This document shows positions 50,678 to 58,391 of a DNA stretch of 64,000 bases, one piece after another. The stretch is from Micromonospora sp. M71_S20 (GTDB taxonomy: Bacteria; Actinomycetota; Actinomycetes; Mycobacteriales; Micromonosporaceae): positions 3,410,001 to 3,474,000 of the forward strand of contig NZ_RCCV01000001.1 of the NCBI RefSeq assembly GCF_003664255.1, in the 5' to 3' direction. Positions within the stretch are counted from its first letter, which is position 1. Every line of letters starts with the position of its first letter. The translations under genes and the position numbers were made by a program. The notes beneath the pieces were generated by a model. The model was not told the DNA's origin, searched no databases, and worked only from the letters and a program-made list of their open reading frames with translations.

Positions 50678-51844
50678 TCAGGCGACGGCGCCGGCGGCGC
50701 GCAGGGCGGCGACCCGCTCCGGGGCGAAGCCCGCCCCGGCCAGCAGTTCGTCGGTGTGCTCGCCCGGCTGGGGCGGGGGGCGGCGCAGCGCGGTGGGGGT
50801 GCCCGAGAAACGGGGCGCCGGGGCCGGCTGGGTGACCCCGTCCCGCTCCACGAAGGTGCCCCGCGCGGCCAGGTGCGGGTGCTCCGGCGCCTCCCGCCAG
50901 TCGAGCACCGGCGCCACGCAGGCGTCGGAGGAGCCCAGCAGCGCCGTCCACTCGTCCCTGGTCCGGGTGCGCAACAGCCGCGCCCACGACCGGCGCAGCG
51001 CCGGCCAGTTCGCCGGGTCGGTGCGGTCCAGCGCCTCGTCCGGGGCCAGCGGGAAGCCGGTGCGCCGGACGAGTTCGTCGTAGAACCGCGGCTCCAGCGC
51101 GCCGACCGCCAGGTACCGGCCGTCGGCGCACTCGTAGGTGTCGTAGAAGGGAGCGCCGCCGTCGAGCAGGTTCACCCCGCGCGGGTCCTGCCACATGCCG
51201 AGCCGGCGCAGCGCGTGGATCTGGGTGCTGAGCACCGCCACGCCGTCGACGATGGCCGCGTCGACCACCTGCCCCCGCGCGCCGCCGCGCACCGCGTACA
51301 GGGCGGAGACCAGGCCGAGGGCGAGCATCATGCCGCCGCCGCCGAAGTCGCCGAGCAGGTTCATCGGCGGCACCGGGCGCTCGCCGGCCCGGCCGATGCC
51401 GTGCAGCGCGCCCGTCAACGCCAGGTAGTCGATGTCGTGCCCCGCGTACGGCGCCGCCGGCCCGTCCTGCCCCCAGCCGGTCATCCGCCCGTACACCAGC
51501 CGGGGATTCACCGCGAGGCAGTCTGCCGGGCCGACACCGAGCCGCTCGGTGACCCCCGGGCGGAATCCCTCGATCAGCGCGTCGGCGCCGGCGACCAGGG
51601 CCAGCACCACCTCCCGGCCGCCGGGGGACTTCAGGTCGACCCCGATCGAGCGGCGTCCCCGGTTGAGCAGGTCCGGGTGCGGGGTGCCGAAGGCGTCCGG
51701 GTCGACGTCCGTGGCCCGGTCCACCCGGACCACGTCCGCGCCCAGGTCGGCCAGCATCATCGCGGCGAACGGGCCGGGACCGATGCCGGCCAGCTCGATC
51801 ACCCGCACGCCGGCCAGCGGGCCGGCCGGGACGTCCTCGGTCAT
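50678..51844 (-). CDS. CoA-transferase family III (CaiB/BaiF-type, possibly alpha-methylacyl-CoA racemase)
   Basis: The 388-aa protein opens with GVRVIELAGIGPGPFAAMMLADLGADV, the signature including the nucleophile region; LNRGRRSIGVDLKSPGGREV and YGRMTGWGQDGP follow. The ADLGADVVRVDR motif and a GHDIDYLALTGALHGIG stretch fit alpha-methylacyl-CoA racemases within the family. ATG 51844 is preferred over GTG 51850 because TATGGT at 51856-51851 puts the transcript start at the ATG (leaderless). Confidence 0.9.
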   Translation of the reverse strand: MTEDVPAGPLAGVRVIELAGIGPGPFAAMMLADLGADVVRVDRATDVDPDAFGTPHPDLLNRGRRSIGVDLKSPGGREVVLALVAGADALIEGFRPGVTERLGVGPADCLAVNPRLVYGRMTGWGQDGPAAPYAGHDIDYLALTGALHGIGRAGERPVPPMNLLGDFGGGGMMLALGLVSALYAVRGGARGQVVDAAIVDGVAVLSTQIHALRRLGMWQDPRGVNLLDGGAPFYDTYECADGRYLAVGALEPRFYDELVRRTGFPLAPDEALDRTDPANWPALRRSWARLLRTRTRDEWTALLGSSDACVAPVLDWREAPEHPHLAARGTFVERDGVTQPAPAPRFSGTPTALRRPPPQPGEHTDELLAGAGFAPERVAALRAAGAVA

Positions 51845-51917
51845 CGGCACACCATAGGCGAGGCGCGTTTGCGTGGTAAGGGGTCGGGAACCCGCCCGCC
51901 GAGAAGCGGGAGGTGGC

Positions 51918-53096
51918 GTGGCCGACGACCGGATCAGGGTGGCGATGCTGCACGGTCCCGGTCGGCCCGACGCCGACGGCGTCAGCGACTACGTGACGCA
52001 CCTGGTCGAGGCGCTCGACGGCGTCGGTGTCGAGGTGACCCCGGTGCCGGTGCGCCCCGACGCCGACCGGGGACGCTGGCGGGCCGCCACCGCCCGGGCC
52101 GCCCGCCGGGTCCGCGAGTTGGCCCCCGACGTGGTGCACGTGCAGTTCGCCCCGTCGGCGTACCGGTTCTCGGGGCAGCCCGGACTGCTGCCGTGGCGGC
52201 TGCCCCGGCGGGTGCCGCTGGTCACCACCCTGCACGAGTACGGCTGGTGGGCCTGCCCCGGCTGGCTGCCGGGGCGGCTCTGGTCGGCGGTGGAGCGGGC
52301 CCGCTGCTGGGACCGGGAGTCCGGCCGGCTGGTGCCCGCCAGCGCGGCCGTGATCGTCACGAACCCCGGCCACGGCGACGTGGTCCACGCGCGTACCGGC
52401 CGCCGGGCCACGCACATCCCGATCGCCCCGAACGTCGTCGACCACGTCGGCGCGTCCACCGCGGGGCTGCGCCTGCGGGCGGAGCTGGGCCTGCCGGAGG
52501 GCGCGCCGCTGCTGGCCTTCTTCGGTTTCGTGCATCCGGTGAAGGGACTGCGGTACCTCGTCGAGGCGCTGCCCGAGCTGCGGCGCGACCACCCGGACCT
52601 CCGGCTGCTGGTGGTCGGCGGCTTCACCTCCCAGGCGCTGCCCGAGCGGGAGGCGCGGGCGTTCCGCGCCGAGCTGACCGGGCTGGCCGGGCGGTGCGGT
52701 GTGGCCGACGCGGTGACGTTCACCGGGCACCTGCCCGCCGACCGGGTCTCCGCCGCGCTGCACGCCGCCGACGTGGCGGTGCTGCCGTTCACCACGGGGG
52801 CGAGCACGAAGAGCGGGGCCCTGCTCGCCGCGCTCGCGCACGGCGTGCCGACCGCGGTGACGCAGTCCGACGCCGGCGACGACGGATTGCGGCGCAGCGG
52901 CGCGGTGGCGGTGATCGGCGCCCGCCGGGACAGCGCGGCGGTCGCACGTACCGTCGGCAGGCTGCTCGCCGACCCGGTGCTGCGCCGCCGGCTCGCCGAA
53001 CGCGGGCGGGCCTTCGCCGCCGCGTACTCCTGGCCGAGGGGCGCCGCCGCGCACCGTGACCTCTACGCCCGGACCCTGGGGCGCGCGGATGCCTGA
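51918..53096 (+). CDS. Glycosyltransferase family 4 protein
   Basis: The 392-aa GT-B enzyme has LHGPGRPDADGVSDYVTHLVEAL and VVTTLHEYGWWACPG in the acceptor half. The donor half contains FFGFVHPVKGLRYLVEALPEL and ADVAVLPFTTGASTKSGALLAAL, in place of the usual E(x7)E. The GTG follows GGGAGG. It is coupled to the GT9 gene by an 8-bp overlap; together they may build a surface glycan or secondary metabolite sugar. Confidence 0.9.
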   Translation: MADDRIRVAMLHGPGRPDADGVSDYVTHLVEALDGVGVEVTPVPVRPDADRGRWRAATARAARRVRELAPDVVHVQFAPSAYRFSGQPGLLPWRLPRRVPLVTTLHEYGWWACPGWLPGRLWSAVERARCWDRESGRLVPASAAVIVTNPGHGDVVHARTGRRATHIPIAPNVVDHVGASTAGLRLRAELGLPEGAPLLAFFGFVHPVKGLRYLVEALPELRRDHPDLRLLVVGGFTSQALPEREARAFRAELTGLAGRCGVADAVTFTGHLPADRVSAALHAADVAVLPFTTGASTKSGALLAALAHGVPTAVTQSDAGDDGLRRSGAVAVIGARRDSAAVARTVGRLLADPVLRRRLAERGRAFAAAYSWPRGAAAHRDLYARTLGRADA

Positions 53097-54078
53097 CCGG
53101 TACGCGGACATCCTGGTGGTCGACCTGCTCGGCGGGATCGGCGACCTGCTGATGCTGCTGCCGGCGGTGCACGGCCTGGCCCGCCGCAACCCCGGCGCGC
53201 GACTGCGGGTGCTCACCCACGATCCCGGGGCGGAGCTGGTGCGCGCCGACCCGGCGGTCGCCGAGGTGCGCACCCCCCGGCACGGCCGGCCGGGCGCCGA
53301 GCGGGACGCGGTCGTCGAGGCCCTCGCGGCCTCCCGGCCGGACCTGGCGGTCACCACCACCCGCTACGACGGCATCCCCGAGCTGCTCGAGGCCGGGGCC
53401 GGGCGGGCCGTGACGAACCTGTGGCGCGGCCCGCCGCCGGAGCAGCCGGTCGGCGACCGCTACCTGGAGATCCTCCGCGCCGAAGGGCTGCTCGGCACGG
53501 CCGACCAGGCCGCCCGGCCCCGGGTGCACCTGGGCGACGAGGCCCGGCGCGCGGGGGAGCGGGCGGTGGCTCGGCTGGTGGGGGAGCCCCTCGCGCCGCC
53601 GGTGGTGCTCGTCACCGACGCCGGGATGGCGGTCAAGCGCTGGCCGGACCGGCACTGGCGGGGGCTGGCCGGCGCCCTGACCCGGCGCGGACACCCGGTG
53701 CTCACCGTCGGCCCGGTCGACCCCGCCGCGCCGCTCGGGGTGCCGCTTCCCCGGGCCGACCTGCCCACCCTCGCCGGGCAGTTCGCGGCGGTGGGCCGGC
53801 GCGGCGGGGTGGTGGTCGGGCCGGACACCGGGCCGGTGCGCCTCGCCGCCGCGACCGGCGCCACGACCGTGGCGCTGTTCGGCCCCACCGACGCCCGGCG
53901 GTACGGGATGGGCGGCACCGACCTCCAGGGCCTGCCCGGCTGCGGCTACCGGCGGGCCACCGCCATCACCGAGCAGCCCTGCTGGTGGGAGGCGCGCTGC
54001 CCGCTCGACGCGGCCGGCCCGGCGTGCATGGCCGACCTCGACGTGGCAACCGTGCTCGCCGCCGTCACCGCCCGCTGA
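53089..54078 (+). CDS. Glycosyltransferase family 9 (heptosyltransferase-like)
   Basis: The 329-aa protein opens with ILVVDLLGGIGDLLMLLPAVHGLA, typical of GT9. The donor-site motif is VVGPDTGPVRLAAATGATTVALFGPTDARRYG. Gram-positive actinomycetes have no LPS, so the name heptosyltransferase is only a family label. It overlaps the preceding GT4 gene. Confidence 0.9.
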   Translation: MPDRYADILVVDLLGGIGDLLMLLPAVHGLARRNPGARLRVLTHDPGAELVRADPAVAEVRTPRHGRPGAERDAVVEALAASRPDLAVTTTRYDGIPELLEAGAGRAVTNLWRGPPPEQPVGDRYLEILRAEGLLGTADQAARPRVHLGDEARRAGERAVARLVGEPLAPPVVLVTDAGMAVKRWPDRHWRGLAGALTRRGHPVLTVGPVDPAAPLGVPLPRADLPTLAGQFAAVGRRGGVVVGPDTGPVRLAAATGATTVALFGPTDARRYGMGGTDLQGLPGCGYRRATAITEQPCWWEARCPLDAAGPACMADLDVATVLAAVTAR

Positions 54079-54142
54079 GCGGGGACGAAAGCCCCTCGAC
54101 GACCCGTACCACACCGTGCGCGCGTGCTCCGGCGTGCCCCGT

Positions 54143-54171
54143 TTGCCGAGCCCACGGGCCTGCCCTAACCT
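54143..54171 (+). promoter_or_regulatory. Promoter of the terC riboswitch transcript
   Basis: TTGCCG (54143-54148), 17-bp spacer, TAACCT (54166-54171). The predicted transcription start, about 54178, is 2 nt before the first base of the aptamer P1 stem, which supports both calls. Confidence 0.7.
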
Positions 54172-54177
54172 TGTCGC

Positions 54178-54304
54178 GACGAGGGGAGTACTTCCCACGA
54201 GCCATCCCGGTCAGTACGGCGTGCCCGGAGCACGCCTCGGGTGGCTGCCCACGAAAAGTGGGTGAAGGAGACCTCGAACATGACAGGGTGTTCGAGGAGG
54301 CTCC
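54178..54304 (+). ncRNA. yybP-ykoY manganese riboswitch controlling terC
   Basis: The aptamer starts with CGAGGGGAGTA (54180-54190) and ends with GGAGACCTCG (54267-54276), the two most conserved ends of the class. P1 pairs CGAGG (54180-54184) with CCTCG (54272-54276). A middle hairpin GTGC-CCGGA-GCAC (54221-54233) fits the L3 arm. The same CCTCGAAC (54272-54279) can instead pair with GTTCGAGG (54290-54297), which covers part of the Shine-Dalgarno sequence GAGGAGG (54294-54300). Mn2+-stabilised P1 would free the ribosome site, so the switch should turn translation on. Confidence 0.9.
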
Positions 54305-55324
54305 ATGTCCGATTTGCCATATCTTGCTGCCACCAGTCTCCAGTCGGTCGGCACCCCCACGCTGTGGGGCGTCACCATCGCCGCCGTGATCGCCCTGCTG
54401 GTGCTGGACTTCCTGGTCACCCGCAAGCCGCACGAGGTGTCGATGCGGGAGGCGCTGGGCTGGTCCGCCTTCTACATCGCCCTGCCGCTGGCCTTCGGCG
54501 TCTGGGTCTGGTCCCGCTTCGGCTCGAAGCAGGGCGTGGAGTACCTCACCGGTTACCTGGTCGAGAAGTCCCTCTCGGTCGACAACCTGTTCGTCTTCAT
54601 GCTGCTGCTGGCCGCGTTCGCGGTGCCGGCCGAGCTGGCCCAGCGGGCCCTGCTCTACGGCATCGCCGGCGCGCTGGTGCTGCGGGCGGTGTTCATCGCC
54701 GTCGGCGCGGCGGCCCTGCAGACCCTGGACTTCGCCTTCCTGCTCTTCGCGATCATCCTGCTGCTCACGGCGGCGAAGCTGCTGCGCGACGCCGTCACCG
54801 GGCACGAGCAGGAAGTCGACATCAGCAAGATGCGCTCGGTGCGGCTGCTGCGCAGGTTCATGCCGGTCACCGAGGACTACCACGGCCCCAAGATGGTCGT
54901 CCGCCTCGCCGGCCGGCGGACGCTCACCCCGTTCGCCCTCGTGGTGACCGCGCTGCTCGCCACGGACATCGTCTTCGCCGTCGACTCCGTGCCCGCCGTC
55001 TACGGCATCACCAAGGACCCGTACCTGGTCTTCGCCACCAACGCGTTCGCCCTGCTGGGGCTGCGGGCGCTCTACTTCGTGCTGCACGCCGCGCTCAGCC
55101 GGCTCGTGCACCTCAGCTACGGCCTGGCGATCATCCTGGCGTTCATCGGCCTCAAGCTCGGCCTGCACTGGGCGCACGGCATCTGGAAGGGCGTGCCGGA
55201 GATCCCGACCCTCGCCTCCCTGGGCGTCATCATCGGCGTGCTGGTGATCGTCACCCTCACCAGCCTGCGGGCCACCAGCAAGGCCGGCGGGAAGGAGAAG
55301 GAGGTCGTGGTCGAACGGAACTGA
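54305..55324 (+). CDS. TerC/Alx-family membrane protein
   Basis: The 339-aa protein has about eight transmembrane helices. Family residues include EYLTGYLVEKSLSVDNLFVF (acidic and polar metal path), ALLATDIVFAVDSVPAVYGI and FATNAFALLGLRALYF. Alx/YceF-type TerC proteins export Mn2+ or load it onto exoenzymes. The riboswitch upstream strongly supports a manganese role. The C-terminus is a short charged tail (KAGGKEKEVVVERN). Confidence 0.95.
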   Translation: MSDLPYLAATSLQSVGTPTLWGVTIAAVIALLVLDFLVTRKPHEVSMREALGWSAFYIALPLAFGVWVWSRFGSKQGVEYLTGYLVEKSLSVDNLFVFMLLLAAFAVPAELAQRALLYGIAGALVLRAVFIAVGAAALQTLDFAFLLFAIILLLTAAKLLRDAVTGHEQEVDISKMRSVRLLRRFMPVTEDYHGPKMVVRLAGRRTLTPFALVVTALLATDIVFAVDSVPAVYGITKDPYLVFATNAFALLGLRALYFVLHAALSRLVHLSYGLAIILAFIGLKLGLHWAHGIWKGVPEIPTLASLGVIIGVLVIVTLTSLRATSKAGGKEKEVVVERN

Positions 55325-55395
55325 GGCGTCACCCGTCACGGTGCGGTCCGGCCGACGCCGCCCCGCCGCCGCAGCCCCGGTGGTACGACTGACGG

Positions 55396-55995
55396 GTGGG
55401 AATCGTGTCACCGGGCTTCCAGGGCCGGCCCCGCTCCGCGGAGCCGGCCCTGCCGCCGGGGCAGTACCTGACGCAGGACTTCCCGGTGCTCTCCGCCGGC
55501 CCGACGCCGCGGGTGCCGCTGGAGACCTGGGAGTTCGTCGTCTCCACCGAGTCCGGCGCCGAGTTCCGTTGGAGCTGGGACGAGCTGATGGCGCTGCCCC
55601 AGGAGACCCCGGCCGTGGACATCCACTGCGTCACCCGCTGGTCGAAGCGGAACACCGACTGGCAGGGGGTCTCCCTGGACACGCTGCTGGAGGGCATCGG
55701 CACCGGCGCCCGGTACGCGCAGGCCCACTCGTACGGCGGCTACACCACGAACCTGCCGCTGGCCGACCTGCGCGGCGGGCGGGCCTGGATCGCACACCGG
55801 TACGACGGCGGCCCGCTGCCGGCCGAGCACGGCGGCCCGGCCCGGCTGCTCGTGCCGCACCTCTACTTCTGGAAGTCCGCCAAGTGGGTGCGCGGCATCC
55901 GGCTCACCACGGACGACCAGCCCGGGTTCTGGGAGACCGCCGGCTACCACGACTACGGTGACCCGTGGCGTGAGCAGCGGTATCAGGGCGATTGA
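55396..55995 (+). CDS. Molybdopterin-dependent oxidoreductase (sulfite oxidase/YedY fold)
   Basis: A 199-aa soluble single-domain enzyme. The molybdenum-ligating Cys is in VDIHCVTRWSKRNTDWQGV. SYGGYTTNLPLADLRGG and HLYFWKSAKWVRGIRL are the usual pterin-pocket strands, with GFWETAGYHDYGDPWREQ at the end. No Tat signal or membrane segment is evident, so it seems cytosolic. GTG 55396 is used; GTG 55405 is possible. Translation of the next gene is coupled (TTGA). Confidence 0.9.
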   Translation: MGIVSPGFQGRPRSAEPALPPGQYLTQDFPVLSAGPTPRVPLETWEFVVSTESGAEFRWSWDELMALPQETPAVDIHCVTRWSKRNTDWQGVSLDTLLEGIGTGARYAQAHSYGGYTTNLPLADLRGGRAWIAHRYDGGPLPAEHGGPARLLVPHLYFWKSAKWVRGIRLTTDDQPGFWETAGYHDYGDPWREQRYQGD

Positions 55996-56726
55996 CCGCC
56001 CCGCTGCGTTGGCGGGTGGCCCGGCTGTGCGAACGCCGGGTGGAGACGCCGACCGCGCACACCCTGGTGCTGGAGGCGCCCGGCTGGCCGGGGCACCTGC
56101 CCGGGCAGCACGTCGACGTGCGGCTGACCGCCCCCGACGGCTACCAGGCGGCCCGGTCGTACTCGCTGGCCGGCCCGGCCGAGGGCGACCGGATCGTGCT
56201 GACCGTGCAGCGGGTGCCCGACGGCGAGGTGTCGCCGTACCTGATCGACGTCTACGCCGAGGGCGACCCGGTCGAGGTGCGCGGCCCGGTCGGCGGCTGG
56301 TTCGTCTGGCGGCCGGAGGAGACCGCCCCGGTGCTGCTGGTGGCCGGCGGGTCGGGCGTCGTGCCGCTGATGGCGATGGTCCGCGCCCGCCGCGCCGCCG
56401 GCAGCCGGGTGCCGTTCCGGCTGATCTACTCGGTGCGCACCCCGGCCGACGTGTTCTACGCCGACGAGCTGCGCCGCCGGGTCCGCGACGACCTGGGCCT
56501 GGACGTCGCGTACGTGTACACCCGCGAGGCGCCGCCGGGCTGGCGGGGCGAGCCGCACCGGATCGGGCTGGCCGACGTCAACAGCCACGGCTGGCCGCCC
56601 GAGCTGGAGCCGCTCTGTTACGTCTGCGGCCCGACCGGCTTCGTCGAGACGGTGGCGGACGTGCTGGTCGGGCTCGGCCACCAGAGCCGGCGGGTGAAGA
56701 CCGAACGGTTCGGCCCCACCGGCTGA
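55992..56726 (+). CDS. Ferredoxin-NADP reductase-like FAD/NAD(P) oxidoreductase
   Basis: The 244-aa protein has RSYSLAGPAEGD (FAD-binding RxYS), VEVRGPVGGWFVW, the NAD(P) loop VLLVAGGSGVVPLMAMVRAR and CYVCGPTGFVETVADVL near the end. There is no ferredoxin domain. The TTG start overlaps the molybdoenzyme stop, so it is probably the electron partner passing electrons between NAD(P)H and the molybdenum centre. Confidence 0.9.
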   Translation: MTAPLRWRVARLCERRVETPTAHTLVLEAPGWPGHLPGQHVDVRLTAPDGYQAARSYSLAGPAEGDRIVLTVQRVPDGEVSPYLIDVYAEGDPVEVRGPVGGWFVWRPEETAPVLLVAGGSGVVPLMAMVRARRAAGSRVPFRLIYSVRTPADVFYADELRRRVRDDLGLDVAYVYTREAPPGWRGEPHRIGLADVNSHGWPPELEPLCYVCGPTGFVETVADVLVGLGHQSRRVKTERFGPTG

Positions 56727-56746
56727 GCGTCGAGGAGGAGCACCCG

Positions 56747-57040
56747 ATGACCGACACGTCGTACCTGGACGGCAACATGCTCGACGGCCCGCTGCGGGAG
56801 CTGTTCGCCGTCGACCTGAGCACCGCCGCCGGGCGGTGCGAACACTGCCGCGCGCTCGGCCCGCTGGCCGGGCTGCGGGTCTACCCGCACGCGCCCGGCC
56901 TCGTCGGCCGCTGCCCGAACTGCGCCGAGGTGATGCTGCGGCTCGTCCGCTCGCCCGGGCACGCCTGGCTGGACCTGCGCGGGGCCACCTTCCTGCGGGT
57001 GCCGATGCCGGCCGAGCAGCCGTACCCGGGCCCGCTGTGA
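56747..57040 (+). CDS. DUF6510 family zinc-ribbon-like protein
   Basis: The 97-aa protein has two CxxC pairs, CEHC (about residue 28) and CPNC (about residue 56), which should bind one zinc ion. DLRGATFLRVPMPAEQP is the C-terminal hallmark. It follows the reductase after a strong GAGGAGGAG. Its function is unknown, but the fixed position with the molybdoenzyme and reductase suggests an accessory role. Confidence 0.85.
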   Translation: MTDTSYLDGNMLDGPLRELFAVDLSTAAGRCEHCRALGPLAGLRVYPHAPGLVGRCPNCAEVMLRLVRSPGHAWLDLRGATFLRVPMPAEQPYPGPL

Positions 57041-57486
57041 CGGCGGGTGAGGGCGACCCGACGCCGGCGGCCGGGCCGGACGGGGGCGACGTGACGGACG
57101 AGGCCCTGCGGACGCGGTCGGCGCGGGAGGTGTTCGACGACCACCTGCGGCTGGCCGCCGAGCACCGGTTCGCGGAGGACCTGGCGCGCAACGTCTCGCC
57201 GTCGTGCGTGGTCCTGGAACGCCGGGGCGTGTTCCGCGGGCACGCGGGCGTCGGGGAGCTGGCGCGCCTGCTGGAGGAGGAACTGCCCGGCGCCCGCTAC
57301 GTGTACACGAACCGGCTGGTCGAGGGCCGGGTGGCGTTCCTGGAGTGGACGGCGCGGATCGAGGGCGTACGGGTCCGCGACGGGGCGGACTCGTTCCTCA
57401 TCGAGCAGGGCTGGATCGTCGCCCAGACCATCCACTACACCGTGGAGCGGGTCGCCGGGGAGGCGGACCCTCCCGCGGGTCCGTGA
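57037..57486 (+). CDS. NTF2/SnoaL-like protein
   Basis: The 149-aa cone-shaped alpha+beta protein has ALRTRSAREVFDDHLRLAAEH at the first helix and SFLIEQGWIVAQTIHYTVE in the last strands. Such folds bind small molecules or act as polyketide-cyclase-like isomerases. GTG 57037 overlaps the DUF6510 stop (GTGA); GTG 57091 is also plausible. Confidence 0.75.
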   Translation: MTAGEGDPTPAAGPDGGDVTDEALRTRSAREVFDDHLRLAAEHRFAEDLARNVSPSCVVLERRGVFRGHAGVGELARLLEEELPGARYVYTNRLVEGRVAFLEWTARIEGVRVRDGADSFLIEQGWIVAQTIHYTVERVAGEADPPAGP

Positions 57487-57548
57487 GGGCCGGGGCGCGC
57501 CCGGGAGCGACTGGACAACGGCACAGACCACGGCGACAGTGGTTCGCC

Positions 57549-58076
57549 GTGAGATATCTGCGTACGGCGGGACCGGCCGCCATCCGTCGCCCCCGGCCGG
57601 ACGACGAGGCCGAGTTCGTCGCGGCGGCCCGGCGCAGCCGCGACCTGCACCATCCCTGGCTCGCCGCGCCCGACGACCCGGCGCGGTACGCCGCCTACCT
57701 GCGCAAGATCCGCCGTCGGGACCACGCCGGTTACCTGATCTGCGACCGGGACTCCGGGGCGATCGCCGGCTACGTGAACATCAGCGGGATCCTCATGGGC
57801 GCGCTGCGCGGCGGCTACCTCGGCTACGCCGCCTTCCTGCCGTACAGCGGCACCGGGCACGCCTCCGCCGGCATCGGCCTGGTGGTGCGGCACGCCTTCG
57901 AGGCGCTCGGCCTGCACCGGCTGGAGGCGAACATCCAGCCGGGCAACGAGCCGTCCCGCCGGGTGGCCCGCAAGCTCGGTTTCCGGCTGGAGGGCTACTC
58001 GCCGGACTACCTGTTCATCGACGGGGCGTGGCGCGACCACGAACGGTGGGCGATCACGGCGCCGGCGCGTACGTAG
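57549..58076 (+). CDS. RimJ/RimL-type GNAT N-acetyltransferase
   Basis: The 175-aa protein has IRRPRPDDEAEFVAAARRSR at the N-terminus, GYVNISGILMGALRGGYLGY in the core, GHASAGIGLVVRHAFEAL as CoA loop and the C-terminal RLEANIQPGNEPSRRVARKL motif. It probably acetylates protein N-termini or a small amine. GACAGT 8 nt before the GTG may be a leaderless promoter. Confidence 0.87.
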   Translation: MRYLRTAGPAAIRRPRPDDEAEFVAAARRSRDLHHPWLAAPDDPARYAAYLRKIRRRDHAGYLICDRDSGAIAGYVNISGILMGALRGGYLGYAAFLPYSGTGHASAGIGLVVRHAFEALGLHRLEANIQPGNEPSRRVARKLGFRLEGYSPDYLFIDGAWRDHERWAITAPART

Positions 58077-58109
58077 GCCGGTGGCGGCCGGTCACGACCG
58101 CCACCGGCC
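58076..58109. terminator. 12-bp perfect hairpin between convergent genes
   Basis: GGCCGGTGGCGG (58076-58087) pairs exactly with 58098-58109 around a 10-nt loop. It begins at the GNAT stop and ends 6 bp before the small basic gene on the other strand. Confidence 0.75.
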
Positions 58110-58115
58110 GCCGGG

Positions 58116-58277
58116 TCAGCGTCCGGGCCGGCGTGCCTCGGGCCGCTGGCCGTCGAGGCGCACGAACCGCCCCTGCTTGTGCTCGACGCGCCGACGCTGC
58201 CGGGGCGTGAGCCGCGTGCGACCGCTCTGCCGCAGGTAGATCGGCTGCCGCCGGTCGTTCGACATCGGTGTGCTCAT
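58116..58277 (-). CDS. Small basic protein, 53 aa
   Basis: A highly basic product (LRQSGRTRLTPRQRRRVEHK, then GRFVRLDGQRPEARRPGR) with a strong GGGAGGA before the ATG. Its composition suggests nucleic-acid or ribosome binding. I do not recognise the family. Confidence 0.7.
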   Translation of the reverse strand: MSTPMSNDRRQPIYLRQSGRTRLTPRQRRRVEHKQGRFVRLDGQRPEARRPGR

Positions 58278-58391
58278 GGCGCTGTCCTCCCGTCGCTCGG
58301 GTGGCGGTGGAGCACCACCGTGCCGCCGGGGCGGGTGAGGTGAACCCACCCGCCCCGGGTGATCCGGCGCGGCCGAAGCGACGCGGTCGCG

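Noticed and set aside
54280..55392. Upstream ATG in the riboswitch loop with AAGGAG before it, opening a frame across terC
   Set aside because: The frame overlaps terC out of phase through its whole length and its product is low-complexity; the AAGGAG is part of the aptamer end. It is not a short leader peptide.
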